54,328 bases of DNA, taken from positions 1-54,328 of the forward strand of contig VAWU01000069.1 in the NCBI GenBank assembly GCA_005888325.1. Direction: 5' to 3'. The stretch comes from Actinomycetota bacterium (GTDB taxonomy: Bacteria; Actinomycetota; Acidimicrobiia; Acidimicrobiales; AC-14). A program made the position numbers and the translations under genes. This document shows positions 30,253-45,152 of the stretch, in pieces (within the stretch, counting starts at the first letter, position 1; every line of letters starts with the position of its first letter). The notes under the pieces were generated by a model that made no database searches, was not told where the DNA came from, and was given only the letters and a program-made list of their open reading frames with translations.

Positions 30253-30260
30253 AGTATGGT
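30253..30260. promoter_or_regulatory. shared bidirectional -10 element, mutase and glpX
   Basis: The eight bases AGTATGGT hold two overlapping hexamers. Rightward, TATGGT (30255-30260) is followed by six bases and the glpX ATG at 30267. Leftward, CATACT (30258-30253) is followed by six bases and the mutase ATG at 30246. Both starts have the same leaderless spacing, so one melted region could serve two divergent promoters that compete. Confidence 0.6.
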
Positions 30261-30266
30261 CCGGGC

Positions 30267-31262
30267 ATGAGCGGAGAGAGGCAGGCGCCCGATCGCAACC
30301 TCGCCCTCGAGCTGGCCAGAGTCACCGAAGCGGCCGCGCTGGCATCGGGACGCTGGGTTGGTCGGGGCGACAAGGAGGGCGCAGACGGCGCCGCGGTCGA
30401 CGCCATGCGGTTGGTGCTGCAGAGCGTGTCGATGGACGGCGTGGTGGTGATCGGCGAAGGCGAGAAGGACGAGGCGCCGATGCTGTTCAACGGCGAGGAG
30501 ATCGGCACCGGTGATCCACCGATGACCGACATCGCCGTCGACCCGATCGACGGCACCACGCTGACGTCGCTCGGACGGGGCAACGCGCTGTCGGTCATCG
30601 CGGTGAGCGAACGCGGCACGATGTTCAACCCCGGGCCGTGCGTGTACATGGAGAAGATCGCGGTCGGGCCGGAGGCCGCAGGCGTCGTCGACCTCACCCG
30701 CTCGCCCACCGAGAACCTCAGAGCCGTAGCCGACGCCAAGGGCGAGTCGGTCCAGGACGTCACCGCGGTCATCCTCGACCGCGATCGCCACGCCGACCTC
30801 ATCGCCGAGGTGCGCGCCGCCGGCGCGCGTCTGCGCCTCATCCCCGACGGCGACGTGGCCGGCGCCATCTCGACCGCGTGGCCCGACTCGGGCGCCGACA
30901 TCCTCTTCGGCATCGGAGGCACGCCCGAAGGCGTCATCGCCGCGGCCGCGCTCAAGTGCATGGGCGGTCAGCTGCAGGGCCGGCTCTGGCCGCGCAACGA
31001 CAAGGAGCGCAAGCTCGCCGTCGACGCCGGCTACGACCTCGACCAGGTGCTCGACACCGACGACCTGGTGGCGGGCGACAACTGCTTCTTCGCGGCCACT
31101 GGCATCACCGACGGCGAGCTGCTCCGAGGCGTGCACTACGACAGCCGGGGCGCCACCACGCAGTCACTCGTGATGCGGTCACGCTCGGGCACGGTGCGCA
31201 GGATCGACGCCCGCCACCGCCTCGTCAAGCTGCGCGAGTACGCGTCGGTCGAGTTCGGCTAG
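30267..31262 (+). CDS. glpX: class II fructose-1,6-bisphosphatase
   Basis: 331 residues. It hydrolyses fructose 1,6-bisphosphate in gluconeogenesis. Metal-binding motifs are [16 protein letters not shown] and [20 protein letters not shown]. The phosphate-binding segment [19 protein letters not shown] is intact. Class II enzymes are the main FBPase of actinobacteria. Transcription would begin at the ATG (TATGGT plus six bases). It ends five bases before a dispersed palindromic element and converges with an SDR gene. Confidence 0.95.
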   Translation: MSGERQAPDRNLALELARVTEAAALASGRWVGRGDKEGADGAAVDAMRLVLQSVSMDGVVVIGEGEKDEAPMLFNGEEIGTGDPPMTDIAVDPIDGTTLTSLGRGNALSVIAVSERGTMFNPGPCVYMEKIAVGPEAAGVVDLTRSPTENLRAVADAKGESVQDVTAVILDRDRHADLIAEVRAAGARLRLIPDGDVAGAISTAWPDSGADILFGIGGTPEGVIAAAALKCMGGQLQGRLWPRNDKERKLAVDAGYDLDQVLDTDDLVAGDNCFFAATGITDGELLRGVHYDSRGATTQSLVMRSRSGTVRRIDARHRLVKLREYASVEFG

Positions 31263-31266
31263 AAGC

Positions 31267-31319
31267 CGCCGTTCTTGTCGTACGAAACCGTCCTCGTGAC
31301 GGCTAGCTACGACAAGAAG
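31267..31319. repeat. dispersed double-palindrome element, copy B
   Basis: Perfect 11-bp outer arms TTCTTGTCGTA (31272-31282) and TACGACAAGAA (31308-31318) enclose an inner stem CCGTC/GACGG (31288-31292 and 31298-31302). Aligned to copy A (107-162) most positions agree, including the non-palindromic CCGCCG before the left arm. It fills the gap between the convergent glpX and SDR genes. Confidence 0.75.
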
Positions 31320-31334
31320 CAGACCAGCTGGGGA

Positions 31335-32138
31335 CTAGAACCGCTCGGCGACCTTGGCGGACACGCGACGCACGACGCCGCGTGGGGCGACGTGGACCAT
31401 CGACGCCGAGAGCTTGTTGACGAGACCGGGGACGCAGAGGGCCTTGCCCTTCTCGATGGCCGCGAGCGCCTCGTCGACGACGGCCTCGGGCGTCTGCCAG
31501 GCCAGCTTGGGGAGGTGCTCGGTGTCGAACGAGCCCCGCTGGTGGAACTCGGTGCGGGTGAAACCGGGGCAGAGGGCGAGCACGTTCACGCCGGTGCCGC
31601 GCAGCTCCTCGTGCACCGCCTCACTGAAGCTGGTGACGAACGCCTTGGTGGCCGAGTAGGTGGCGTTGTTCGGCCCGGCCTGGAAGCCGCCGACGGAGCT
31701 CACGTTGATCACGCCGCCGTGGCCCCGCCGCAGCATGCCCGGCAGCGCGGCATGGGTGAGGCGCATGAGCGCCAGCACGTTGAGGCGGATCTCCTCGTCC
31801 TCCCTGCCCACCGGGAGCTCGACGAACGTGCCCGCGGTACCGAAGCCCGCGTTGTTGACGAGCAGCTCGACGGGCCGTTCGTCGGACTGCAGCCGCTGCT
31901 CGACGCGGCCGACGTCGTCGGCGAGGGTGAGGTCGGCGAGCAGGACCTCGACGTCACGGCCCGACCCCGACTGGAGCTCGTCGGCCAGCTCCTTCAACCG
32001 GCCCTCGCTGCGGGCCACCACCACGAGGTCGTCGCCCCGCGCCGCTAGACGGCGGGCGAACGCCATGCCGATGCCGCTCGAGGCGCCGGTCACCAGCGAG
32101 GTCACGCGGGGCGCCTCACGGTTTTGATCTTCGCTCAT
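31335..32138 (-). CDS. short-chain dehydrogenase/reductase
   Basis: 267 residues, classical SDR. Rossmann glycine motif TGASSGIG is followed by an Arg (VVVARSEGR), which favours NADPH. The NNAG motif (LLVNNAGFG), catalytic Ser (INVSSVGG) and YxxxK (YSATK) are all present. A C-terminal extension carries PEAVVDEALAAIEKGKALCV. The substrate is unknown; membrane-associated lipid or ketone reductases of this group are common in actinobacteria. It follows the 2H/GNAT gene on the same strand. Confidence 0.9.
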   Translation of the reverse strand: MSEDQNREAPRVTSLVTGASSGIGMAFARRLAARGDDLVVVARSEGRLKELADELQSGSGRDVEVLLADLTLADDVGRVEQRLQSDERPVELLVNNAGFGTAGTFVELPVGREDEEIRLNVLALMRLTHAALPGMLRRGHGGVINVSSVGGFQAGPNNATYSATKAFVTSFSEAVHEELRGTGVNVLALCPGFTRTEFHQRGSFDTEHLPKLAWQTPEAVVDEALAAIEKGKALCVPGLVNKLSASMVHVAPRGVVRRVSAKVAERF

Positions 32139-32164
32139 CCTTGCTTCCCGTCCATTCGCGCACG

Positions 32165-33097
32165 CTACTCCCGCACCAGTTGCACGAACACCCGGCCGTC
32201 GACCCACGGCCAGCGTGCGTCCTCCACCCAACCCCGGCCGCGGTAGAACCGCTCGGCGCGACTGTCCGAGAAGGTGCGCACGACCAGACGGCTGCACGCG
32301 CGCGCCGCCGCCTCCGACTGGAACGCGGCGAGGAGCTGGGTCCCGATTCCCTCACCCCGGCTGTCGGCGGCAACGAGCAACCGGGCCAGATAGCCGATGC
32401 CGCCGTGCGTCCAACCCTCCGCGGTCCCCACCACGCGGCCGTCGCGTCGGGCCGTGACGGCGAGCGGTCGCTCGTCCCACTGGCCCCAGTCGCGCGCCCC
32501 GAGCTCGCGGCCTTCGTCGTCGATGGCATCGCTCACCGCCAACTCGAGCTCGAGCCCGCCCCGGCCCACGACCGCAGGCGCGGCGAACGCGATGTCGGCG
32601 ATGGGCGACCACACGCGACCCTCGCCCTCCTCGAGCAGGTGCACCCGCTCGAAGGTCACCTCGGCGCGGTAGTTGGCGAACGCGCGAATCGACGCATCGA
32701 TCCGACGCGCCTCCATCTCCTCGGCCAGGGTCACGTGCGGCACGAACGGCCACGTCACCGGACGGGAGAGGGGCTCGGAGAAGACGCGGTCGCGCAGGTC
32801 CAGCAACGCCTCGAACCCGTCGCCACCGACTGCGAGGTACAGCACGGGAGAGTCGGGCAGGAAGGTCTCCACCGGGCCGAGCTCGACGCGGAAGGGCCGC
32901 GTGGTGCTCCCGGCATCGCGGAGGTGTGCCAGCGCGTCGCTCAACCGGTCCTCGCGGACGTTGACCGGCGGCACGAGGGTGCAGTGCGGTGGGATGCGGC
33001 CGAGGGCGCCGTCGCCGGCCGCCCGCCGCAGCCCGTCGACCTCGGCTCCGACCGGCGGTGGCACCAGCAGCGCGACGCCGAGTCGCAGACGTGGCAC
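32165..33097 (-). CDS. 2H phosphoesterase (LigT-like) fused to GNAT acetyltransferase
   Basis: 310 residues with two domains. The N-terminal 165 form a 2H phosphoesterase, with the paired histidine motifs IPPHCTLVPP and FVPHVTLAEE. This fold acts on 2'-5' or cyclic phosphodiester bonds. The C-terminal 140 form a GNAT domain with motif A LLVAADSRGEGIGTQLLAAF and the later RFYRGRGWVEDARW. The joint substrate is unknown; modification of nucleotides or RNA ends is inference. The GTG at 33097 lies 14 bases after atpC, so the gene rides on the atp transcript. Confidence 0.82.
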   Translation of the reverse strand: MPRLRLGVALLVPPPVGAEVDGLRRAAGDGALGRIPPHCTLVPPVNVREDRLSDALAHLRDAGSTTRPFRVELGPVETFLPDSPVLYLAVGGDGFEALLDLRDRVFSEPLSRPVTWPFVPHVTLAEEMEARRIDASIRAFANYRAEVTFERVHLLEEGEGRVWSPIADIAFAAPAVVGRGGLELELAVSDAIDDEGRELGARDWGQWDERPLAVTARRDGRVVGTAEGWTHGGIGYLARLLVAADSRGEGIGTQLLAAFQSEAAARACSRLVVRTFSDSRAERFYRGRGWVEDARWPWVDGRVFVQLVRE

Positions 33098-33111
33098 CCG
33101 TTTCGCCGAGG

Positions 33112-33501
33112 TCAGGCGCCGGCGACGTCGATGCGGACGATGGCGCGCTGCAGGGCGGCTTGAGCCTCGGCGTCATCCACCTCGCGCGCCTTCTGCTCGG
33201 CCGCTTCCTTGGCCCGGCGGGCGCGCTCGACGTCGATCTGGCTCGCCAGCTCGGCGACGTCGGAGAGGATGATCACCGTGTTGTCGCGCACGTGCACGAA
33301 GCCGCCGTGCACCGCAGCCGCCGTCTCGGTGCCGTCGGGCTGCCTGATGCGGGCCGAGTGGATCGTCAGCGCCCCGAGGAACGGCGCATGCCCCGCCAGG
33401 AACGCGATGTCGCCGCCGTCCACCGTGCGGCAGATCACCATGTCGGCTTCGCCACTGAAGAGGATGCGTTCGGGGGAGACGAGCTCGACCTGCATGGGCA
33501 C
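33112..33501 (-). CDS. atpC: F1 ATP synthase epsilon subunit
   Basis: 129 residues. The N-terminal beta-sandwich (MQVELVSPERILFSGEADMV, then GHAPFLGAL) and a short C-terminal helical hairpin are intact. Epsilon links rotor to catalytic head and can inhibit ATP hydrolysis. It is the last atp gene, 11 bases after atpD. A possible alternative ATG lies two codons downstream. Confidence 0.95.
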   Translation of the reverse strand: MPMQVELVSPERILFSGEADMVICRTVDGGDIAFLAGHAPFLGALTIHSARIRQPDGTETAAAVHGGFVHVRDNTVIILSDVAELASQIDVERARRAKEAAEQKAREVDDAEAQAALQRAIVRIDVAGA

Positions 33502-33512
33502 GACGGCTCTTC

Positions 33513-35886
<2,374 letters not shown>

Positions 35887-35889
35887 CGG

Positions 35890-37446
35890 CTAGTCCGCGT
35901 CCTCGCCGTCGCCGGCCTCGGCCACCTTCTCCGACGGGGTGAAGCGCTCCTGGAAGGCGACGACCGCGGCGGTGAGCGTCGCCTCGTCGGGAAGCGTGCC
36001 CTTCTCCCGGATCTCGGTGAGGAGGTCGGTGTGGCGGACGCGGAATTCCTCGAGCAGCTCGGCCTCGAAGCGGCGGATGTCGCCCAACGCCAGGTCGTCG
36101 AGATGTCCCTTGGTGCCGGCGAAGATGACCACCACCTGCTCCTCCACCGGCAAGGGTGAGCGCTGCGGTTGCTTGAGCAGCTCGGTGAGCCGGTAGCCAC
36201 GGTCGAGCTGGGCCTGACTCACCTTGTCGAGCTCGGACCCGAAGCTGGCGAACGCCTCCAGCTCGCGGAACTGGGCCAGGTCGAGCTTGAGCGTGCCGGC
36301 CACGGCCTTCATCGCTTTGATCTGCGCGTTGCCGCCGACGCGCGACACCGAGATCCCCACGTCGACGGCCGGCCGCACCCCCGCGCGGAACAGGTCGGTT
36401 ACCAGGTAGATCTGCCCGTCGGTGATGGAGATGACGTTGGTCGGGATGTACGCCGAGACGTCGCCTTCCTTGGTCTCGATGATCGGCAGGGCGGTCAACG
36501 ACCCACCACCGAGCGCGTCGCTCAGCTTGGCCGCGCGCTCGAGCAGCCGGCTGTGGAGGTAGAAGACGTCGCCCGGGTACGCCTCGCGGCCGGGCGGCCG
36601 GCGCAGCAGCAACGAGAGCTGACGGTACGCCTCGGCCTGCTTGGAGAGGTCGTCGTAGATGATGAGCGCGGCGTCGCCGTTCTCCATCCAGTGCTGGCCC
36701 ATCGCGCAGCCCGAGTAGGGCGCGAGGTACTTGAAGGGCGCGGCTTCCGACGCCGGTGCGTTGACGACCACCGTGTAGTCCATCGCGCCGTGCTCCTCGA
36801 GCGACGCCACGATCTCGGCCACCGTCGAGCCCTTCTGTCCGATGGCGACATAGACGCACTTCACGCCCAGCCCGCGCTGGTTGATGATCGTGTCGATGGC
36901 GACCGCGGTCTTACCCGTCTTGCGGTCGCCGATGATGAGCTCGCGCTGGCCGCGACCGATGGGGATCATGGCGTCGATCGACTTGATGCCGGTCTGGAGC
37001 GGCTCCTTCACCGGCTGGCGGTCGATGACGCCGGGTGCCTGCACCTCGAGGCGGCGGCGGTGCTCGCTCGGGATGGCGCCGCGACCGTCGATGGGCTCGC
37101 CCAGCGGGTTCACCACCCGGCCCAGCAACCCGTCGCCAACGGGCACCGAGAGGATGGAGCCGGTGGCCCGCACGGCCTGGCCCTCCTCGATGTGCTCGAG
37201 GTCGCCGAGCACGACCGCGCCGATCGAGTCCTCGTCGAGGTTGAGGGCCAGCCCCTGCACGCCGCCCTCGAACTCCAGCAGCTCGTTCACCGCCACATCG
37301 GGAAGGCCGGAGATGCGCGCGATGCCGTCACCGACCTCGGTGATGCGGCCCACCTGCTGCTTCTCCAGGCTGGGCTCGTAGCCCTCGAGGGCCGCGCGCA
37401 GCGCAGCCGCGATGTCCTTGGCGTCGAGGTTGAACGTGTCGGTCAT
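35890..37446 (-). CDS. atpA: F1 ATP synthase alpha subunit
   Basis: 518 residues. Non-catalytic nucleotide-binding subunit. Walker A is [16 protein letters not shown]; the signature [14 protein letters not shown] is present, and the arginine finger lies in its SVSRVG. The C-terminal tail is extended and acidic (GDGEDAD). The ATG at 37446 is the last of three ATGs, each preceded by a copy of an AGGGAGGGG-like Shine-Dalgarno sequence. Confidence 0.97.
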   Translation of the reverse strand: MTDTFNLDAKDIAAALRAALEGYEPSLEKQQVGRITEVGDGIARISGLPDVAVNELLEFEGGVQGLALNLDEDSIGAVVLGDLEHIEEGQAVRATGSILSVPVGDGLLGRVVNPLGEPIDGRGAIPSEHRRRLEVQAPGVIDRQPVKEPLQTGIKSIDAMIPIGRGQRELIIGDRKTGKTAVAIDTIINQRGLGVKCVYVAIGQKGSTVAEIVASLEEHGAMDYTVVVNAPASEAAPFKYLAPYSGCAMGQHWMENGDAALIIYDDLSKQAEAYRQLSLLLRRPPGREAYPGDVFYLHSRLLERAAKLSDALGGGSLTALPIIETKEGDVSAYIPTNVISITDGQIYLVTDLFRAGVRPAVDVGISVSRVGGNAQIKAMKAVAGTLKLDLAQFRELEAFASFGSELDKVSQAQLDRGYRLTELLKQPQRSPLPVEEQVVVIFAGTKGHLDDLALGDIRRFEAELLEEFRVRHTDLLTEIREKGTLPDEATLTAAVVAFQERFTPSEKVAEAGDGEDAD

Positions 37447-37497
37447 CTACAACCCTTCCCTCATTACAACCCCTCCCTCATCTACAACCCCTCCCTC
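37444..37497 (-). repeat. triplicated ribosome-binding-site/start unit between atpH and atpA
   Basis: On the minus strand the unit AGGGAGGGGTTGTAGATG occurs three times in a row (37496-37479, then a 17-base variant, then 37461-37444). Copy 1 contains the last codons and TAG of atpH. Its ATG opens ATG-AGG-GAG-GGG-TTG-TAA (37481-37464). The ATG overlapping that stop opens a second five-codon ORF ending TAG (37464-37447), which abuts the atpA ATG. Both mini-ORFs encode MREGL, copying the end of AtpH. Confidence 0.85.
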
Positions 37498-38017
37498 AGT
37501 TGATCGAGCCGGTGCCGCACGGTGCCGTCGATGACGGTGTCACCGACGCGTACCGCCGCGCCGCCGATCACGCTCGGGTCGACGATCACCTTGACCTCGA
37601 CGTCGAGGCCCAGGTTCTGCGACAGCGCCTTGGCCAGCTTCTGCTGGCGCTTGGCGTCGAGGGAGACGGCGGAGCGCACCTCGGCGACCACGTGCTTGCG
37701 CTCGGCGGCAGCGCGCTCGACCACCCGGTCGATGATCGCGGGCAGGTCGCGGGCCCGCCCCGCGCCGACGACGAACGACACCAGGTTGACCGTGATCGGC
37801 GACGCCTTCGCGCCGAGCAGGTTCTCGACGATCGCCTGCCGCCGCTCCGCGGGGAGCGACTGGTCGGTGAGCGCCTCGCGCAGCTCGTCGTTGCTCTCGA
37901 AGGTGCGGGCCACGCTGAACAGCTCGTTCTCGACCTGCGGCAACGACCCCTCGGCGCGGGCGACCTCGACGAGCGCGGCCGCGTAGCCGTCGACCCTGTC
38001 GTTCAGCGGTCGGTCGC

Positions 38018-38021
<4 letters not shown>
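37482..38021 (-). CDS. atpH: F1 ATP synthase delta subunit
   Basis: 179 residues. Peripheral-stalk subunit joining b to the alpha subunits. The N-terminal helical domain (DGYAAALVEVARAEG, then LTDQSLPAERRQAIVENLLG) and the C-terminal motif VDPSVIGGAAVRVGDTVIDG are canonical. Here it is a separate gene, unlike the b-delta fusion of mycobacteria. The ATG overlaps the atpF stop (ATGA). Its last five codons are part of a tandem repeat that runs into atpA. Confidence 0.94.
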
Positions 38022-40486
<2,465 letters not shown>

Positions 40487-40496
40487 GCTGGTCTCA

Positions 40497-40518
40497 CCTC
40501 CGGCGGGGGCGCCGGAGG
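40497..40518 (-). promoter_or_regulatory. leader hairpin that buries a Shine-Dalgarno sequence
   Basis: A perfect 9-bp stem (CCTCCGGCG and CGCCGGAGG) closes a four-base loop. In the minus-strand transcript the distal arm ends GGAGG, ten bases before the TTG proposed for atpZ, and it is paired with CCTCC. Ribosome access to the first atp gene would depend on opening this stem. There is no U tract behind it, which speaks against a terminator. Confidence 0.55.
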
Positions 40519-40538
40519 GAGCTTGTGAATTCTTTCTC

Positions 40539-40567
40539 AATCTAGGGGGTCGAGGCCGAGGGGGCAA
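40539..40567 (-). promoter_or_regulatory. promoter of the atp operon
   Basis: On the minus strand TTGCCC (40567-40562) and TAGATT (40544-40539) are 17 bases apart. They lie in the only AT-rich patch between wecA and atpZ. Transcription would start near 40532 and give a leader of about 45 bases that contains the hairpin at 40497-40518. Confidence 0.6.
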
Positions 40568-40588
40568 GTTCGGCGGGCGGAACGATAG

Positions 40589-41742
40589 TCAGGCCGCTCC
40601 CGGTCCCGCCTTCCGGTCCACGTCGCCGACCGCTACCAGGCGGGCGCGGCGGGCTCCGGGGCGCAGCACCGTGTACAGGGCCACGCCCATGATCGCCACG
40701 GCCGTGGGCACGACCGCGTTGCCCCGGCTCGTGTAGGTCGGGTAGAGCACGATGCCCGAGAGCACCGCGGTCCAGGCCCAGAGGATCAGCACCGACCGGC
40801 GCTGGCCGTGACCCATCCGCATGAGCCGGTGGTGCAGGTGCTCCTTGTCGGCCTCTGTGAGCTTGGCGTGGCGGGTGGCCCGGCGGACGACGGCGAAGAC
40901 CGTGTCGAGGATCGGCAGGCCGAGGATCACGAGCGGGATGACGAGGGGCGCGAAGAAGAAGTAGGTCTGGCCGCTGAACTGGTCGTCGACGCGTCCCCCG
41001 ACGACCATCGTGCTCGACGCCATCAGCAGACCGAGCATCAGCGCGCCCCCGTCACCCATGAAGATCTTGGCGGGATGGAAGTTGTGGGGCAGGAAGCCCA
41101 CGCACAGCCCGCACGTCACCGCGGCCACGAGTGGGCCGATGCTGTCCTGGGGCAGGATGCCGTTCGAGAGCCGCGTCGTGTACAGGAAGAACGCGCCGGC
41201 CGCGATGGCGACGATGCCGGCGGCCAACCCGTCGAGCCCGTCGATGAGGTTGATCGCGTTCGCCATCCCGGCCACCCAGATGATGCCGACGAGCGGCGCC
41301 AGGTCGGGCGACAGCGAGACGAAGTCGCGGTCCGAGAAGGGGATCCGGAAGTAGAACATCGTCACGCCCAACAGCGAGAGCACGCCGCCCGCCAGCACCA
41401 TCCCTGCGACCTTGGCCGGAGCGGAGACCTCGCGCACGTCGTCGATCAATCCGACCGCGAAGATCACGGTTGCGCCGAGGACCACCGCGAGGGGCTCGGA
41501 CGAGCCGCGGAACACGTTGTCGAACCCCGAGAGCTGCGACGAGACGGCCATGGCGACGACGAAGGCGACGAACATCGCGGCGCCGCCGAGCGTTGGCGTC
41601 GGCACCGTGTGCACGCGCCGCTCCTCGGGGCCCACGACCGCACCGACGCGGATTGCCATCCGGCGAACGATGGAGGTGGTGATGAAGGTGATGGCAGCCG
41701 CCACCGCGAAGGCGATGCCGTAGGACAGGGCGTCCGCGGATG

Positions 41743-41746
<4 letters not shown>
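40589..41746 (-). CDS. wecA: MraY/WecA-family undecaprenyl-phosphate sugar-1-phosphate transferase
   Basis: 385 residues with about ten membrane helices. It transfers GlcNAc-1-phosphate, or a similar sugar, from a UDP donor to undecaprenyl or decaprenyl phosphate. Family motifs are all present: [23 protein letters not shown], the metal/substrate loop [11 protein letters not shown] and the His motif [12 protein letters not shown]. Position upstream of atp matches the mycobacterial wecA (rfe) order. GTG at 41746 overlaps the glyA stop (GTGA). Confidence 0.92.
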
Positions 41747-42998
<1,252 letters not shown>

Positions 42999-43002
<4 letters not shown>

Positions 43003-43574
43003 GCCGTCTCCCTCCTCGTGGCCTGCGGATCTCCCCACACCGCGTCGGCCAGGCGGCCCACGAGCGAGTCGATCTCGGCGGCCGTGCGCCGGTACATCTC
43101 GAAGTCCTGGCCGATCGGGTCGTCGACGTCGTCCGCCGGCGACTCGCCCCACAGGTCGGTCGGTGTGCGGCCTTCGTGCAGGCGCGCCAGCCACGCGTCG
43201 AGGGGCTCGTCCGCAAGGCGCGACCCCGCGGCCTCGGCCCGGCGCACGAGCTCCTTGAGCGTGAAGGCTCGCCCGAAGGCCTCGGGTTGCTCGCGCGCGA
43301 CCTCGAAGACGTGGCGGCGGGCCAGCCCGACGATCAGGTCGGCCTCGGCCACCATCTTCGTCTTGAGCCGGCGACTCCGGTGGCCGCGCAGGTCCACCCG
43401 GTAGTCGTCGTGCAGCACGACGATGCCGTAGGCGCTGGCGGGATCGCCGTGGGTGACGAACCCGGCGGAGTGCACGTGAGCGGGGATGCCACGTGCCTCC
43501 AACCGCTGCCGCAGCAGGCCTTCGGCTATCGGAGACCGGCAGATGTTGCCCGTGCACACGAACAGGACGTCGAT
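42999..43574 (-). CDS. low-molecular-weight protein-tyrosine phosphatase family protein
   Basis: About 191 residues. The P-loop CTGNICRSP carries the nucleophile Cys and the Arg; the general-acid loop is probably [11 protein letters not shown] near the C-terminus. A usual start is missing: the family begins with a strand just before the P-loop (here IDVLFVCTG), but the only codons between the upstream TGA and that strand are AGG, CCC and ATC. The AUC at 43574 sits where the family N-terminus falls, eight bases after TAGTCT. A GTG at 43559 would remove the first strand. It could act on phosphotyrosine, phosphoarginine or arsenate. Confidence 0.82.
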
Positions 43575-43582
43575 GGGCCTTC

Positions 43583-43588
43583 AGACTA
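43583..43588 (-). promoter_or_regulatory. -10 element for the phosphatase-glyA-wecA run
   Basis: On the minus strand TAGTCT is followed by eight bases and then ATC at 43574. The hexamer fits TANNNT. The divergent thiolase hexamer lies eight bases away. Confidence 0.45.
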
Positions 43589-43596
43589 CCGGCGGG

Positions 43597-43602
43597 TAGC
43601 GT
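43597..43602 (+). promoter_or_regulatory. -10 element for the thiolase-like gene
   Basis: TAGCGT is followed by eight bases (GACCGCCC) and the GTG at 43611. The same hexamer precedes the enoyl-CoA hydratase gene at 16499-16504. Confidence 0.45.
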
Positions 43603-43610
43603 GACCGCCC

Positions 43611-45107
43611 GTGGCACTCGACCCCCGGACGCCGGTGCTCGTCGGCGTGGGCCAGGTCGTCCGCCGAGACCCCGACCCCGCGACCGCGTCCGAGCCGCTC
43701 GACCTGATGCTCGACGCAACACGGCGCGCCGCGGACGACGCCGGCGGGCACCTGCTGGACCGGCTCGACTCGATCCGCGTCATCGGCGTGCTCTCGTGGC
43801 GGTACGTGAACCCAGGTCTCGCGTTGGGTGAGCGCCTGGGCATCGCCCCGCGCCAGACCGTGCTGACCACCACCGGAGGCAACAGCCCCCAGCTGTTGGT
43901 GAACGAGACCGCGCTCGCGATTCAACGCGGCGATGTCGGCGCGGCCCTCCTGACCGGTGCCGAGGCCATGGCCACCCGCCGACGCGCCCGCCGCGGGGCC
44001 GACAAGCTGTGGCTCGACTGGCCGGTGCAGGACGTCGGCACCGCCGCGCCCGAGCTCGTCGGTGACGAGCGCGCGGGGAGCAACGACGCGGAGATGGCGC
44101 GCGCGCTCGCCCTTCCCACGCAGGTCTATCCCGTGTTCGAGAACGCGATCCGCGCCGCGTCCGGCCGATCGTTCGACGCGCACGAGCACGTCATCGCCGA
44201 GCTGTGGTCGCGCTTCAGCGCGGTCGCGGCGGCCAACCCGTACGCGTGGTCGCCCACTGCGCTCACCGCCGACGAGATCGCCACCGTCACGCCCGCCAAC
44301 CGGCTCATCGGCTTCCCATACACCAAGCTGATGAACGCCAACCTCACGGTCGACCAGTCCGCGGCGTTGCTCATGTGCTCGGTCGAGGTCGCCGCGGACG
44401 CGGGCATCCCACGCGAGCGATGGGTGTTCCCCTGGGCCGGCGCAGACGCGCACGACCACTGGTGGGTCTCGGAGCGCGACGATCTCCGTTCGTCGCCGGC
44501 GATCGGCGCCACCGGGCGCGCCGCGCTCGCGCACTCCGGCGCGGATGTCGACGACATCGCCCACATCGACCTGTACTCGTGCTTTCCGTCGGCCGTCCAG
44601 ATCGGCGCCGCCGAGCTGGGTCTCCGCCTCGACGAGCCCGGCCGGCCCCTCACCGTGACGGGCGGCCTCACCTTCGCCGGCGGCCCGGGGAACAACTACG
44701 CCACCCACTCGATCACCACGATGGTCGAGCGCCTGCGCGCCGATCCCGGTGCCCTCGGCCTCGTCACCGCGCTGGGTTGGTACCTCACCAAGCACAGCGT
44801 CGGCGTCTACGGCACGGAGCCGCCGCCGCGACCGTTCGCGCGCAGCCGCCCGCAGGCCGAGATCGACACGCTCCCCCGACGCGATTGGGCGGCCGAGCAC
44901 GAGGGGCGCGTCACCGTCGAGTCGTTCACGGTGATGCACGACCGCGAGGGCTCGCCCGCGCTCGGCATCGTCGCCTGCCTGCTGCCCGACGGCCGGCGGG
45001 CCTGGGGCAACGTGCGCGACCCGGGCACGGCCAAAGCTATGACGGTCGACGACCCGTGCGGCCGTGCCGCGGACCTGCACCCCGACGGGACGCTCGACCT
45101 GGCCTGA
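43611..45107 (+). CDS. thiolase-like protein (TLP1/SCP2-thiolase group), no acyl-accepting Cys
   Basis: 498 residues, annotated in most genomes as acetyl-CoA acetyltransferase. The thiolase fold is clear, but the first active-site motif reads [14 protein letters not shown], without the nucleophilic Cys. The C-terminal motif usually ending GHP reads [24 protein letters not shown] keeps a Cys at the second site. The last 80 or so residues form the additional C-terminal domain of thiolase-like protein 1. Condensing or thiolytic activity is therefore doubtful; a CoA-ester binding or cleaving role is inference. It lies opposite to its neighbours. Confidence 0.85.
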   Translation: MALDPRTPVLVGVGQVVRRDPDPATASEPLDLMLDATRRAADDAGGHLLDRLDSIRVIGVLSWRYVNPGLALGERLGIAPRQTVLTTTGGNSPQLLVNETALAIQRGDVGAALLTGAEAMATRRRARRGADKLWLDWPVQDVGTAAPELVGDERAGSNDAEMARALALPTQVYPVFENAIRAASGRSFDAHEHVIAELWSRFSAVAAANPYAWSPTALTADEIATVTPANRLIGFPYTKLMNANLTVDQSAALLMCSVEVAADAGIPRERWVFPWAGADAHDHWWVSERDDLRSSPAIGATGRAALAHSGADVDDIAHIDLYSCFPSAVQIGAAELGLRLDEPGRPLTVTGGLTFAGGPGNNYATHSITTMVERLRADPGALGLVTALGWYLTKHSVGVYGTEPPPRPFARSRPQAEIDTLPRRDWAAEHEGRVTVESFTVMHDREGSPALGIVACLLPDGRRAWGNVRDPGTAKAMTVDDPCGRAADLHPDGTLDLA

Positions 45108-45152
45108 CTCGCGGTCTCGTGCCTGTCGCGGCGGTCCCGGCCGTCGCCCGCG

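Noticed and set aside
40487-40567. AtpZ starting at the TTG at 40567, adding 27 residues
   Set aside because: That TTG is the -35 hexamer of a good promoter, and the added peptide is Pro/Arg-rich. The leader hairpin with GGAGG points to a start near 40486.
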